Shown here: positions 10,999 to 19,465 of the stretch, piece by piece
Numbering within the stretch: the stretch's first letter is position 1
Layout: each line of letters opens with the position of its first letter
Assembly: GCF_016862375.1 (NCBI RefSeq)
Contig: NZ_BOMV01000059.1
Coordinates: 124,001 to 188,000 of the forward strand
Length of the DNA stretch: 64,000 bases
Origin: Paractinoplanes rishiriensis
GTDB lineage: Bacteria > Actinomycetota > Actinomycetes > Mycobacteriales > Micromonosporaceae
Direction: 5' to 3'
Translations under genes and position numbers: made by a program
The notes under the pieces: generated by a model
Told to the model about the DNA's origin: nothing
Seen by the model: the letters and a program-made list of their open reading frames with translations, nothing else
The model's database searches: none

Positions 10999-11928
10999 TC
11001 AGTCGAACTCGGGTGCCGAGAGTTCCTCGTACAGCGAAACCGCGGTGGCCGGGCCCTCGGCGCGGCGGGCGTGCGCATAGGTCACCAGGGCGGCAACCGC
11101 CCAGCCCAGCGCCGTGACGACCGCCACCAGGGTGGAGACCGGACCGCCCAGGAACAGGTCGGCCAACCGGGGCAGCACGGTGACCGCGAGCGAGGCGAGC
11201 ACCAGGCCGGCCAGCGGCGCCATCGACGACAGGTGGGTGGCCCGGCGCGGCCCGGGACCGCGCTCGATCAGCACCACGCTGCCGAGCAGGCCGGTGAAGG
11301 TCAGCACCCCGGTGGACAGCAGGCCGAGCGAGACCGCGAGCGGCGCCGCCACCGCGGTGCCCAGCCGGTCGGCGGTGAGCAGCAGCGGCAGTGACTGGGT
11401 CAGCAGGCCGAACACCGCGAACCAGACCCACAGCGGGCGCAGGCGATAGGCCACCAGGCGCCACACCACGCCGGGCCGGGGCAGGGTGCCGCGGGCCGCC
11501 TCGGTCAGCGCCACCGCGGCCGTGCCGGCCAGGCAGATCACCAGGGGCAAAGCAGAGACCGCGAAGTAGGCCACCCACATGAGCGGGAGCAGCAGCAGGC
11601 CGAAGCCGCCGGCCAGATCGGACAGGGCCGGCGCGGCCACCACGGTGTCGTCGACCCGGCCGACGAAGAAGTGCATGGGCAGCGCGGCCAGCAGACCGAT
11701 CGGGACCAGGCCGGCCAGGCAGCGGCGCAGCACGCCACCCACCTTGCGGGCCCAGCCGGTGAGGCCGGCCGAGCGCGACGGGACCAGCGGGTCGTCGGGG
11801 TCGGGCAGGAACGCCGAGGGCGCGCCCGGACGGGCCAACTCGGCCGTGCGGGACTCCGGGTCGAACGGGTCGGCGCTCTCCACCACCGGCCCGGCGACCA
11901 CGTGCATCACGTCCTCGCCCGGATCCAT
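10999..11928 (-). CDS. polytopic membrane protein of unknown function
   Basis: A 309-residue protein with an acidic, soluble N-terminus of about 65 residues (several Pro and Asp), followed by roughly six or seven hydrophobic segments (about 70-88, 105-127, 125-141, 165-184, 193-221, 237-258, 264-284) and a short acidic tail. The ATG at 11928 was chosen because the open frame further upstream is antisense to the next gene and reads as low-complexity sequence. I see no catalytic or transport signature. It lies upstream of groEL on the same strand, 23 bases beyond the outer CIRCE box, and is divergent from a GNAT gene. Confidence 0.7.
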   Translation of the reverse strand: MDPGEDVMHVVAGPVVESADPFDPESRTAELARPGAPSAFLPDPDDPLVPSRSAGLTGWARKVGGVLRRCLAGLVPIGLLAALPMHFFVGRVDDTVVAAPALSDLAGGFGLLLLPLMWVAYFAVSALPLVICLAGTAAVALTEAARGTLPRPGVVWRLVAYRLRPLWVWFAVFGLLTQSLPLLLTADRLGTAVAAPLAVSLGLLSTGVLTFTGLLGSVVLIERGPGPRRATHLSSMAPLAGLVLASLAVTVLPRLADLFLGGPVSTLVAVVTALGWAVAALVTYAHARRAEGPATAVSLYEELSAPEFD

Positions 11929-12021
11929 CGACCTACCTTGCCCCAGCCCGGGCGGGTTCGCCACCCCTCGGGCATCGGCAACCTGCTTGCCCGTCCGCCG
12001 CCGAGCCGGTAGGGAGAACGC

Positions 12022-12531
12022 GTGGACGGTTGGCAGGTACGACGGGTGACCGAGGCGGATGCGGCACGGATGCGGGCGCTGCGGCTGGAGATGCTGGCCG
12101 ACGCCCCGCTGGCCTTCCTGGAGACGCTGGCGCAGGCCGCGGCCCGGCCGCACGAGGCCTACCGGCAGCGGATCGCCCAGGCGGCGTACGGCGGCCAGAC
12201 CGCGCAGTTCATCGCCGACCCGGGCGGCCGGTCCCGGCTGGTCGGGCACGCCGGCGGCACGGTACTGCCGGAGCGGCCGGACGAGACGGTGATCTTCGCG
12301 GTCTACGTGAGCCCGGCCCACCGCGGCGGCAAGGTGCTGGCCGAACTGGTCGAGGCGGTGGCCGGCTGGTCCCGGGACTGCGGCCGGCAGCGGCTCATGT
12401 TGGAGGTGGTCGCGGGCAACGGTCGCGCGGTCCGCGCGTACGAGAAACTGGGTTTTGAGGACACCGGCGAGCGGGTGCCGCACCCGGTGCTCCCGGCCCT
12501 CACCGAACTGCGCATGCGCCGGCGGATCTGA
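12022..12531 (+). CDS. GNAT family N-acetyltransferase
   Basis: A 169-residue single-domain GNAT. Motif A, VYVSPAHRGGKVLAELV, lies at about 94-110 and is followed by the typical LEVVAGNGRAVRAYEKLGF segment that forms the last part of the fold. The length is normal for the family. The start is GTG, opposite the divergent membrane-protein gene with 93 bases between. Its stop overlaps the ATG of the next gene by one base (TGATG), so the two are probably co-translated. The substrate is unknown. Confidence 0.87.
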   Translation: MDGWQVRRVTEADAARMRALRLEMLADAPLAFLETLAQAAARPHEAYRQRIAQAAYGGQTAQFIADPGGRSRLVGHAGGTVLPERPDETVIFAVYVSPAHRGGKVLAELVEAVAGWSRDCGRQRLMLEVVAGNGRAVRAYEKLGFEDTGERVPHPVLPALTELRMRRRI

Positions 12532-13019
12532 TGCCCTGGCCCCGCACCCGGACCTGGGTGACCGCGCTGAACGGCACCACCGCGGCCGGGCTGCTGGTGG
12601 CCCTGGCCGGCCGGGCCAAGATCCGTCGCGGCCCGGGCGGCATCCTGGTGGCCGAGGGATACCGGCTCCCGGCGCCGCCGGCCACCTGCTTCACGGTCGG
12701 CTCGGTGATCATGTGCCGGCGCAGCGCCGAGTGGCTGCTGCACGAGGACCGGTCGGCGCTGTTCGGGCACGAGTGCAAGCACGCCGGGCAATACGCCGTC
12801 CTCGGCCCGCTGTTCTGGCCGGCATACTGGCTGGCCTGCGGATACTCCTGGACGACGAGCGGGTCGTGGGGCGCGCGCAACCTGTTCGAACGGCTGGCCG
12901 GGCTGGAGTCCGGCGGCTATCCGACCGATCTGCCGCTGCGTCCGTGGCTGCTGCGTCTCAGAGGGTCAGCTGCCACTCGATCGAGGCGTCCACCTCCCGG
13001 AAACCCATCGCCACATTGA
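12531..13019 (+). CDS. small HExxH-motif protein, putative metallopeptidase-like
   Basis: A 162-residue protein not assigned to a named family. Residues 80-84 read HECKH, a zincin-type HExxH motif, inside FGHECKHAGQYAVLGPLFWPAYWLA; a hydrophobic stretch follows immediately. Only two of the three expected metal ligands can be pointed to, so peptidase activity is inference. The N-terminal half contains a glycine/valine-rich beta-like region. It is translationally coupled to the preceding GNAT. The last 62 bases run antisense into the end of the next gene, and this tail (SRRPPPGNPSPH) looks unconserved. Similar short proteins with an HE-x-x-H-x-x-Q pattern occur in actinobacteria. Confidence 0.65.
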   Translation: MPWPRTRTWVTALNGTTAAGLLVALAGRAKIRRGPGGILVAEGYRLPAPPATCFTVGSVIMCRRSAEWLLHEDRSALFGHECKHAGQYAVLGPLFWPAYWLACGYSWTTSGSWGARNLFERLAGLESGGYPTDLPLRPWLLRLRGSAATRSRRPPPGNPSPH

Positions 13020-13935
13020 TCCGGAGCATGTGCTCGTTGGCGCCGGCGTTGTAGGTGTCGATGACCTCGACCCCCGGCTGCAACTGCCGGATCTGGGCGA
13101 GGTTGGCCAGCTTGATGAGAATGCCGAGACGGTGCCCGCGGTGCGCCCGGTCCACCAGAGTGATGCTCTGCCAGGCGTGTGCCGGCTCGGCCTGCAGCCC
13201 GACCAGCGTCGTCCAGGCCACCAGCCGGTCGCCGTGCAGCATGCCGGCGTGATAGGTGGTCCGGCCGGTCTGCACCCGGCGCTGCTCGGCCTCGCGGATC
13301 TTTTCGGCGTCCACCTTCTCCGGTTCGAGGGCCAGGTCGCCGATCGGGGCGTCGGCGTTGAACCGGCTGTCCAGGTATGCCACGTCGTCGATGATCTCGT
13401 CGGCCGGCACCCCGGTCCACAGGATCAGCCGGTAACCGCCGGCGTGCTGCCAGGCGTCGGCGAGCATCGCGTCCAGCCGGGCCTGGTCGACGGTGCGCAC
13501 GTCGAGCCGGCTGCGCGTCTCCTCCAGGCCGGGAGCGGCGCCGACCACCCGGGCGAAGGCCGGGCCGTCCGGGTGCCGCAGCACGGTCGACCCCTGCAGG
13601 TGCCGGCGGCCGAGCGTGCGGGCTCGCTCCACGGCCAGGTCGAGCAGTGCCCGGCCCACCCCGTGGCGCCGGGCCGAGGGCAGCACGTTCAGCCCGACGT
13701 ACACGTTGTCCAGGTTGTCCATCAGGGGCAGGCCGAGTTCCAGGTGCCCGACGGGCTCGCCGTCCAGATAGCCGAAGTAGCGCTCGAACGCCTGACCGGG
13801 CCACGGGTTGGCCAGGGCGATCAGGAAGCTTTCCAGCGACATGTGCGGAATGTCGGGCTGGTCATGTTCGCCGCAGGCCCGGTCGATCGCATAGGCCGCC
13901 GGTGGCGCGTCCATCGGACCCGTCGAAACAGTCAT
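12958..13935 (-). CDS. double-domain GNAT acetyltransferase
   Basis: A 325-residue protein with two GNAT halves. The first has YVGLNVLPSARRHGVGRALL at about 79-98; the second has a weaker motif, ITLVDRAHRGHRLGILIKL, at about 258-276. This pairing is common in actinobacterial GNATs of unknown substrate. ATG at 13935 was chosen because it places the fold as expected; the frame continues upstream through unsupported sequence. No strong ribosome site is seen; the start codon lies inside a perfect 15-base inverted repeat (13932-13965), which may control translation. Its 3' end overlaps the convergent HExxH gene by 62 bases. Confidence 0.82.
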   Translation of the reverse strand: MTVSTGPMDAPPAAYAIDRACGEHDQPDIPHMSLESFLIALANPWPGQAFERYFGYLDGEPVGHLELGLPLMDNLDNVYVGLNVLPSARRHGVGRALLDLAVERARTLGRRHLQGSTVLRHPDGPAFARVVGAAPGLEETRSRLDVRTVDQARLDAMLADAWQHAGGYRLILWTGVPADEIIDDVAYLDSRFNADAPIGDLALEPEKVDAEKIREAEQRRVQTGRTTYHAGMLHGDRLVAWTTLVGLQAEPAHAWQSITLVDRAHRGHRLGILIKLANLAQIRQLQPGVEVIDTYNAGANEHMLRINVAMGFREVDASIEWQLTL

Positions 13936-13965
13936 GGCCGTCACCCTGCCGGGTGACGGCCATGA
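13932..13965. promoter_or_regulatory. perfect 15-bp inverted repeat over GNAT start codon
   Basis: Arms tcatggccgtcaccc (13932-13946) and gggtgacggccatga (13951-13965) are exactly complementary around the 4-base loop tgcc. The ATG of the minus-strand GNAT gene (13935-13933) is within one arm. As RNA this would hide the start codon; as DNA it would be a strong operator. Confidence 0.6.
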
Positions 13966-14176
13966 ACACGAACGATTTTGGTCGGGAGGGTGGACACACA
14001 GCGCCTCCGGCACTGGGTCGTTGGGCACCTCACGAGATTGTCGCCAAGCTCGAGAGTGAGGGGCCGCGTACGGCGTCGGCCCTCCCGCAGAGAGCATCCT
14101 GCCGACCCTGAGATCGGTGCGCAAGTCCTCCGGCGATGGAATCTTCGACGATTGGCTGATCGCCGGTCACCCACCG

Positions 14177-15457
14177 TTATCCGAGCAGGCCAGCCTCACG
14201 CGCGCCGCGCAGCGACGGCTTGATGCGATGAGTCGGCCCGACGAGTTCGGCGACCGCGTCCAACGTTTTGAGACCCTCGCCGGTGTTGAAGACGACCGTT
14301 TCCTGATCCGGATCGAGCTTGCCGCTGGCCACCAGCTTTTTGAGGACGGCCACCGTGGTGCCGCCCGCGGTCTCGGCGAAGATGCCGGTGGTCTGTGCCA
14401 GCAGCCGGATGCCGTCGCGGATCTCGTCGTCGTCGGCGTAGTCCATCCAGCCGCCGGTCCGGCGCACCGATTCGATCGCGTACGCGCCCGCGGCCGGGTC
14501 GCCGATGTTGAGCGACTTGGCAATGCCGGTCGGCTTGACCGGGACGATCTGGTCGGTGCCGGCGTGCAGCGCCACCGCGATCGGGTTGCAGCCGGCCGAC
14601 TGAGCCCCGAAGACCTTCCAGCCGCCCTCGGGCGCGGTGGCCAGGCCGATTTCGACCAGCTCGGCGAACGCCTTGTCCACCTTGGTCAGCAGCTCACCGG
14701 AGGCCATCGGAATGACCACCTGGGCCGGGATGCGCCAGCCGAGCTGCTCGGCCACCTCGTAGCCGAGCGTCTTGGAGCCCTCGGCGTAGAACGGCCGGAC
14801 GTTCACGTTGACGAACGCGGTGTCCTCGAACTCGTCGGTCTCCACCAGTTCGCCGCAGAGCCGGTTGACGTCGTCGTAGGAGCCCTCGATGGCGACCAGG
14901 TCACCGCCGTACACCGCGGTCGTGATGATCTTGCCCTGCTCGAGGTCGTACGGGATGAAGACGATGCTGGGCGCGCCGGCCCGGGCGGCGTGCGCGGCCA
15001 CCGAGTTGGCCAGGTTGCCGGTGGAGGCGCAGGCGAAGCGGGTGAAGCCGAGCCCGCGGGCGGCGGTGAGCGCCACCGAGACGACCCGGTCCTTGAAGGA
15101 GTGGGTCGGGTTGGCCGAGTCGTCCTTGACGTGCAGGGGCGCCCGCAGGCCGACCGCGGCGGCCAGGGCCGGCGCGCTGACCAGCGGAGTGAGGCCGGGG
15201 TCCAGGCTCACCCGGGTGGCCGGGTCCTGGCCGGCGGGCAGCAGGCCGGCGTAGCGCCAGATGTTCTGCGGCCCGGCCTCGATCTGCTCCCGGGTGACCC
15301 GCGCGAGTGCGGCCTCGTCGTAGGCCACCTCGAGCGGGCCGAAACACTCGTAACAGGCATGCTGGGCGATCAGCGGGTATTCGCTGCCGCAGGCGCGGCA
15401 CACCAGGCCACGGGCGGGCGAGTCAACGGCGGCGGGGTGGCTGACGACAGACGTCAT
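14177..15457 (-). CDS. thrC: threonine synthase
   Basis: PLP enzyme converting O-phospho-L-homoserine to threonine, the last step of threonine synthesis. The 426-residue protein has an N-terminal Cys4 knuckle (C20, C23, C35, C38; CRACGSEYPL...CYEC) and the PLP lysine K122 in NPTHSFKDR, followed by the phosphate-binding glycine-rich region. Length and the zinc-knuckle N-terminus match the actinobacterial and archaeal ThrC class. The ATG at 15457 lies 8 bases from an AGAGGA ribosome site that is part of the upstream SAM riboswitch, so the sequence itself shows how expression is controlled. The enzyme competes with methionine synthesis for phosphohomoserine. Confidence 0.95.
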   Translation of the reverse strand: MTSVVSHPAAVDSPARGLVCRACGSEYPLIAQHACYECFGPLEVAYDEAALARVTREQIEAGPQNIWRYAGLLPAGQDPATRVSLDPGLTPLVSAPALAAAVGLRAPLHVKDDSANPTHSFKDRVVSVALTAARGLGFTRFACASTGNLANSVAAHAARAGAPSIVFIPYDLEQGKIITTAVYGGDLVAIEGSYDDVNRLCGELVETDEFEDTAFVNVNVRPFYAEGSKTLGYEVAEQLGWRIPAQVVIPMASGELLTKVDKAFAELVEIGLATAPEGGWKVFGAQSAGCNPIAVALHAGTDQIVPVKPTGIAKSLNIGDPAAGAYAIESVRRTGGWMDYADDDEIRDGIRLLAQTTGIFAETAGGTTVAVLKKLVASGKLDPDQETVVFNTGEGLKTLDAVAELVGPTHRIKPSLRGAREAGLLG

Positions 15458-15469
15458 CGACGAGTTCCT

Positions 15470-15601
15470 CTCATCTTTCCCCACGGCGACCTGCCGATCG
15501 GGGACGGAATTAGCACCTGCCGCACGCGCGCCTCGCCGTCGAGACTTGTGCGGTGGTTGCCGGGGCGTCATCGGGCCGTTCCCTCAGCCCCTCTGGATGA
15601 G
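15470..15601 (-). ncRNA. SAM-I (S-box) riboswitch controlling thrC
   Basis: On the minus strand the leader shows the S-box signature in order: CTCATCCAGAGGGGCTGAGGG, then GGCCCGATGACGCCCCGGCA with ACC, a variable hairpin, GGTGCTAATTCCGTCC, and GATGAGAGGA. P1 pairs CTCATC (15601-15596) with GATGAG (15475-15470). The ribosome site AGAGGA (15471-15466) begins inside the 3' strand of P1, so SAM binding should hide it and lower threonine synthase translation. No intrinsic terminator separates it from thrC, which supports translational rather than transcriptional control. The assignment is by eye against the Rfam SAM consensus as I know it. Confidence 0.9.
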
Positions 15602-15670
15602 GTATTCAGTTGTGTCCCACACTTTACGTCGCGGTAGCGGAAATGGCGTCTCGGTATCCCGAGGTGTGAG

Positions 15671-16573
15671 CTACGACGTGATGTCCTTGCGGGTGAAGCG
15701 CCAGAACGCTAGCGACCAGAACAGGGTGGCGTAGCAGACCGCCGCGATCGCGCCCTTGACCAGGTCGTCCACCTGCGCCGGGGTGGACAGCAGGCCCAGC
15801 CAGGCGTCGCTGTAGTGGCTCGGCAGCAGATTGCGCAGGCCGCCCAGGGCGGTGATCTGGTCGAGGATGCTGGACAGGATCCAGAGCAGCACGGCGCCGC
15901 CCACCGCGCCCAGCGCCGCGTCGGTCAGCACCGACAGCAGGAAGGCCAGGCCGGCCACCACCAGCATGGTGACGGCCAGATAGGCCACGATGCCGAGCAG
16001 CCGCAGCAGGCCCTCACCGGGCGGCACCGCGGCGGCGATCGTGCTGCCCAGCGGGTGCCAGCCGTAGCGCAGCGTGCCGACCAGCAGGCCGGTGGCGGTC
16101 AGGATCAGCAGGGCCAGGGCCGAGTAACCCAGCGCGACCACCAGCTTGACGCCGAGCAGCCGGGCCCGCGGCACCGGGATCGCCAGCAGGTAGCGCAGGC
16201 TGCCCCAGCTGGCCTCGCTGGCCACCGGGTCGCCGCAGAACAGCGCGACCACCACGACCAGCAGGAAGCCGGCCGAGACCGCGAGGCAGAACAGCGCGAA
16301 GTTAAGGCCGCCCGAGGTGGCCAGGTCGACCAGGCTGCCGAACGCTCCGCCGCCGTTGTCGTCGTCCCCGTCCCCACCGAACTCGAAGGCGGCCAGAATG
16401 ATCAAGGGCAGAAGAACCATGAAACCCAGAGCGAGATGGGTACGCCGCCGGCTCGCCTGACGGCGTACCTCGGCCCACAGTGGCAGGGTCGCCGACTGCC
16501 GGTATCCGCCATCCGACCGCCCCACCCGCCGCCCTGAAGACGACTGAAGGCCGCTACCACTACCTGCGCTCAT
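15671..16573 (-). CDS. ABC exporter permease (ABC-2 type)
   Basis: A 300-residue membrane protein with about six hydrophobic segments, beginning after a 35-residue polar N-terminus (HLALGFMVLLPLIILAAF is the first helix). An acidic loop (GGDGDDDNGGG) lies between helices 1 and 2, and RYLLAIPVPRARLLGVKLV matches the coupling region of ABC-2 permeases. The start overlaps the stop of the upstream hydrolase-ABC gene in ATGA (16570-16573), so the two form one transporter unit. It is probably an exporter or a membrane-stress module; cargo is unknown. It ends about 70 bases before the thrC riboswitch. Confidence 0.85.
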   Translation of the reverse strand: MSAGSGSGLQSSSGRRVGRSDGGYRQSATLPLWAEVRRQASRRRTHLALGFMVLLPLIILAAFEFGGDGDDDNGGGAFGSLVDLATSGGLNFALFCLAVSAGFLLVVVVALFCGDPVASEASWGSLRYLLAIPVPRARLLGVKLVVALGYSALALLILTATGLLVGTLRYGWHPLGSTIAAAVPPGEGLLRLLGIVAYLAVTMLVVAGLAFLLSVLTDAALGAVGGAVLLWILSSILDQITALGGLRNLLPSHYSDAWLGLLSTPAQVDDLVKGAIAAVCYATLFWSLAFWRFTRKDITS

Positions 16574-19386
16574 CGGTCTCCGCTCCCCCGCGAGTTGTCG
16601 CCCACCAGGGCCAGGAACGCGTCCTCGAGGCGGCGCCGCGGCACCACCCGGTCGACGTCCACGCCGGCCCGGACCAGCGACGCCACCACCTCGGCGCGCG
16701 GCGTGCCGTTCACGTCCACGATCAGGCCGGACGCGCCGTCCGGGGTCACCGACTTCACCCCCAGTTCCTCGAGGACCCGGGACGCGGCCGGCACGTCGGA
16801 GACCGCGAGCTGCACCGAGGGCGACTCGCCGACGATCTCGTCGACGAGGCCGGAAGCGACGATCCGGCCCTTGTTGACCACGACCGCGTGGGTACAGGTC
16901 TGCTCCACCTCGGCGAGCAGGTGGCTGGAGACCAGGACGGCCCGGCCGTCGGTGGCGTAGCGCTTGAGCACCCGGCGCATCTCGGCGATCTGCGGCGGAT
17001 CGAGCCCGTCGGTCGGCTCGTCCAGCACCAGCAACTCGGGCAGGCCCAGCATGGCCTGGGCGATGGCCAGCCGCTGCCGCATGCCGTGGCTGTACTTGCG
17101 GGTCTTGCGGTGGATCGAGTCGCCCAGGCCGGCGATCTCCAGCGCCTCCTCGAAGTGCGCCTCCGCCTCCGGCCGGCCGGTGGCGTGCCAGTACGCCTTG
17201 AGGTTGTCGTATCCACTGAGGTGCGGCAGGAAGCCCGGCCCCTCGACCAGCGAGCCGATCCGGGACAGGATCGCCGCGCCCGGGGTGAGCCGGTGCCCGA
17301 AGACCAGGGCGTCACCGCCGCTCGGCATGGTCAGGCCCATCAGCACCCGCAGCGTGGTGGTCTTGCCGGCGCCGTTCGGCCCGAGCAGGCCGACCACGTG
17401 CCCACGTTCGACCGTGAAGCTGATCTCCTCGACCGCCACGAAGCCGTCCCCGTACGCCTTGCGCAGGTTGCGGACCACCAGCGGGGTGTCGGCGAACTCC
17501 TCGACCACCTCCTCCTGCCGGCGCCGGCGCATCCGGCGGCGCACCAGCAGCAGCCCGGTCACCGCCAGCGCGATCGCCAGCACCAGGCCGGCCAGCACGT
17601 ACCGCCAGATGGTCTGCGGGTTGGCGATCGGGGTGCCCACCAGGGTGGGCAGGGTCAGCGCGGAACCCACCGCGACGGTGTACGTGGCCGGCTGCGCCGG
17701 GGTGAGGAAGGCCTGGTCGCTGGTGGCCACCACGACCCGGACCGCGTGCCCGGCGTCGATCCGGCGGACGATCGCCGGCAGCGTCACCGTGACCGGCTGG
17801 GCCTGGTCGATCGCGGCCGGCAGCCCGGTGAGCCGGACCGGCGCGACCAGGCCGGCGCTGAGCGTCTCGGCGCCGGACTCGTCGACGTCGTAGAGCTTGA
17901 CGAACACGGTGGCCTCGCCGGTCGGCGACGCGGCCCGCAGCTGGATGGTCGGCGAGCCGGCCACCTCGATGGCAGCGCCGACCGGGGCCGACTCGAACGT
18001 GGCGAACTGGCCGGGGATGTCGCCGGCGATGCCACCGAGGAGTTCGCTGAGCCGGCCGCCGGCGCCGGGCAGCGAGGACAGCGCGCCCGGATTGCCGTTC
18101 GGCGGGTTGGCCACCGGCTGGGCCGGCCCGTCCAGCGTCACCTGGGTGGTGCCGCTGCCGGCCAGGCCCGGGTACGCGTCGGTGGAGTATCCGTTGGTCA
18201 CCAGCCCCCGGTCGAGCGCGCTGAAGCCGGCCACCCGGGAGTAGGTGAAGCTGTCCGACGGCGTCTCGCCCTCGCCCTTGAGGTAGTGGTCGAGCCACTG
18301 CACGGTGAGGAACTTGACCCGGTCCTGGTCGGTGCCCGGCCCGCGGCCGCCGTCATGCCCGCCGGTGAACCAGGCGACCCGGACCGGGGTGCCGGTCGCC
18401 GCGATGCCGCGGGCGTTGGCGTCCGCCTCGGTGAGCGGGAAGAGCGTGTCGACCGCGCCCTGGATCAGCAGCGTCGGCGCCTTGATCCGGTCGAGCACGG
18501 TGGCCGGGCTGGACCGCCGCAGCAGCGCCACGGTCGACTCCTCGGGCTGGCCGTCGGTGGCCAGGTCGAGATACGCCTGACAGATGTCGGCCGCGAACCG
18601 GCCGCAGGCGGGGTCGCCGGCGTCCGGCAGGTCGGGGGCGCCGGCCGGCGTCTCGGCCCCGCCGGACGACTCGGTGGGCGGCTCGGTGCTGCCGGGTGCG
18701 CCCTCGACGACGGCGGCGCCGTTGCCGAAGTACAGGCCGGCCCACCCCTTCTTGAACACCCCGGTGGCGTCGGTGCCCGCCGACTGCTGCAGGAACACCT
18801 TGGTGAGGTCGTTCCAGGTGATCGACGGGACGATCGCGTCGACCCGGGTGTCCTGGCCGGCCAGCAGCAGGGCCAGCCCGCCGCCGTAGGACCCGCCGAC
18901 CACCGCGACCCTGGGGTCGCCGGCCGCGTCGGTCCGCACCTCGGGCCGGGCCGCCAGCCAGTCCACCAGCTGCTGGGCGCCGCGGACCTCGTAGTCGGGG
19001 CTGTTCAGGTGGATCTGGCCGCCGCTGCGGCCGAAGCCCTGCGCGGTCCAGGTGAGCACCGCGTAACCCCGGTCGGCCAGCGCCTCGGCGTCCTCGCGTA
19101 CCGAGTTCTTGGTGCCGCCGAATCCGTGCGCGAGCAGCACCGCCGGCACCTTGCCGTCGCGGTCGCGGGGCAGATAGAAGCGGGCGTCCAGGTCGACCGC
19201 CTGGTCGCCGGCCGGCCCGGTGCGCACCGAGATCCGCTCGTCCCGCTCGGTCCAGCCTGGCCGGTCCGGCCACACCGCCCAGCCGATCAGCCCACCGAGC
19301 AGAACGACCACGATCGAGGTGGAGACGACACGGCGCCGGGTGGGCCGGGGCAGCACCCGGCGCAATCGGCTAGACAGGGCGGACAT
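16570..19386 (-). CDS. membrane-anchored alpha/beta hydrolase fused to ABC ATPase
   Basis: A 938-residue fusion. Residues 22-38 form an N-terminal membrane anchor. Residues about 60-450 are an S15/CocE-like alpha/beta hydrolase with nucleophile S166 in GGSYGGG and likely partners D313 (AVDTLF) and H344 (GGHDGG). A PepX-C-type beta domain follows to about 590, then a second transmembrane helix (WRYVLAGLVLAIALAVTGL). From about 636 comes a complete ABC ATPase: Walker A GPNGAGKTT near 669, signature YSHGMRQRL, Walker B LLVLDEPTDGLDP. The topology puts the hydrolase outside and the ATPase inside. The ATG at 19386 gives a clean anchor; the upstream frame is antisense to another gene. It pairs with the overlapping permease. 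Function is unknown. Confidence 0.9.
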   Translation of the reverse strand: MSALSSRLRRVLPRPTRRRVVSTSIVVVLLGGLIGWAVWPDRPGWTERDERISVRTGPAGDQAVDLDARFYLPRDRDGKVPAVLLAHGFGGTKNSVREDAEALADRGYAVLTWTAQGFGRSGGQIHLNSPDYEVRGAQQLVDWLAARPEVRTDAAGDPRVAVVGGSYGGGLALLLAGQDTRVDAIVPSITWNDLTKVFLQQSAGTDATGVFKKGWAGLYFGNGAAVVEGAPGSTEPPTESSGGAETPAGAPDLPDAGDPACGRFAADICQAYLDLATDGQPEESTVALLRRSSPATVLDRIKAPTLLIQGAVDTLFPLTEADANARGIAATGTPVRVAWFTGGHDGGRGPGTDQDRVKFLTVQWLDHYLKGEGETPSDSFTYSRVAGFSALDRGLVTNGYSTDAYPGLAGSGTTQVTLDGPAQPVANPPNGNPGALSSLPGAGGRLSELLGGIAGDIPGQFATFESAPVGAAIEVAGSPTIQLRAASPTGEATVFVKLYDVDESGAETLSAGLVAPVRLTGLPAAIDQAQPVTVTLPAIVRRIDAGHAVRVVVATSDQAFLTPAQPATYTVAVGSALTLPTLVGTPIANPQTIWRYVLAGLVLAIALAVTGLLLVRRRMRRRRQEEVVEEFADTPLVVRNLRKAYGDGFVAVEEISFTVERGHVVGLLGPNGAGKTTTLRVLMGLTMPSGGDALVFGHRLTPGAAILSRIGSLVEGPGFLPHLSGYDNLKAYWHATGRPEAEAHFEEALEIAGLGDSIHRKTRKYSHGMRQRLAIAQAMLGLPELLVLDEPTDGLDPPQIAEMRRVLKRYATDGRAVLVSSHLLAEVEQTCTHAVVVNKGRIVASGLVDEIVGESPSVQLAVSDVPAASRVLEELGVKSVTPDGASGLIVDVNGTPRAEVVASLVRAGVDVDRVVPRRRLEDAFLALVGDNSRGSGDR

Positions 19387-19465
19387 GGGCCAAACGGTAG
19401 CCGCCCGAGCCGGAACCCGGCTGTGAACTCTCTCAGCCGAGAGGCGCGAGACCATCGGCGATAGC

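Noticed and set aside
10999..12483. long version of the membrane-protein frame starting at 12483
   Set aside because: The added part is antisense to the GNAT gene and low complexity; the ATG at 11928 begins the plausible protein.
13966..14176. small genes between thrC and the GNAT gene
   Set aside because: Short frames on both strands have no ribosome site, codon bias or recognisable domain.
16480..19464. 994-codon open frame on the plus strand opposite the hydrolase-ABC fusion
   Set aside because: Low-complexity translation, no domain, and complete antisense overlap with a well-supported gene.
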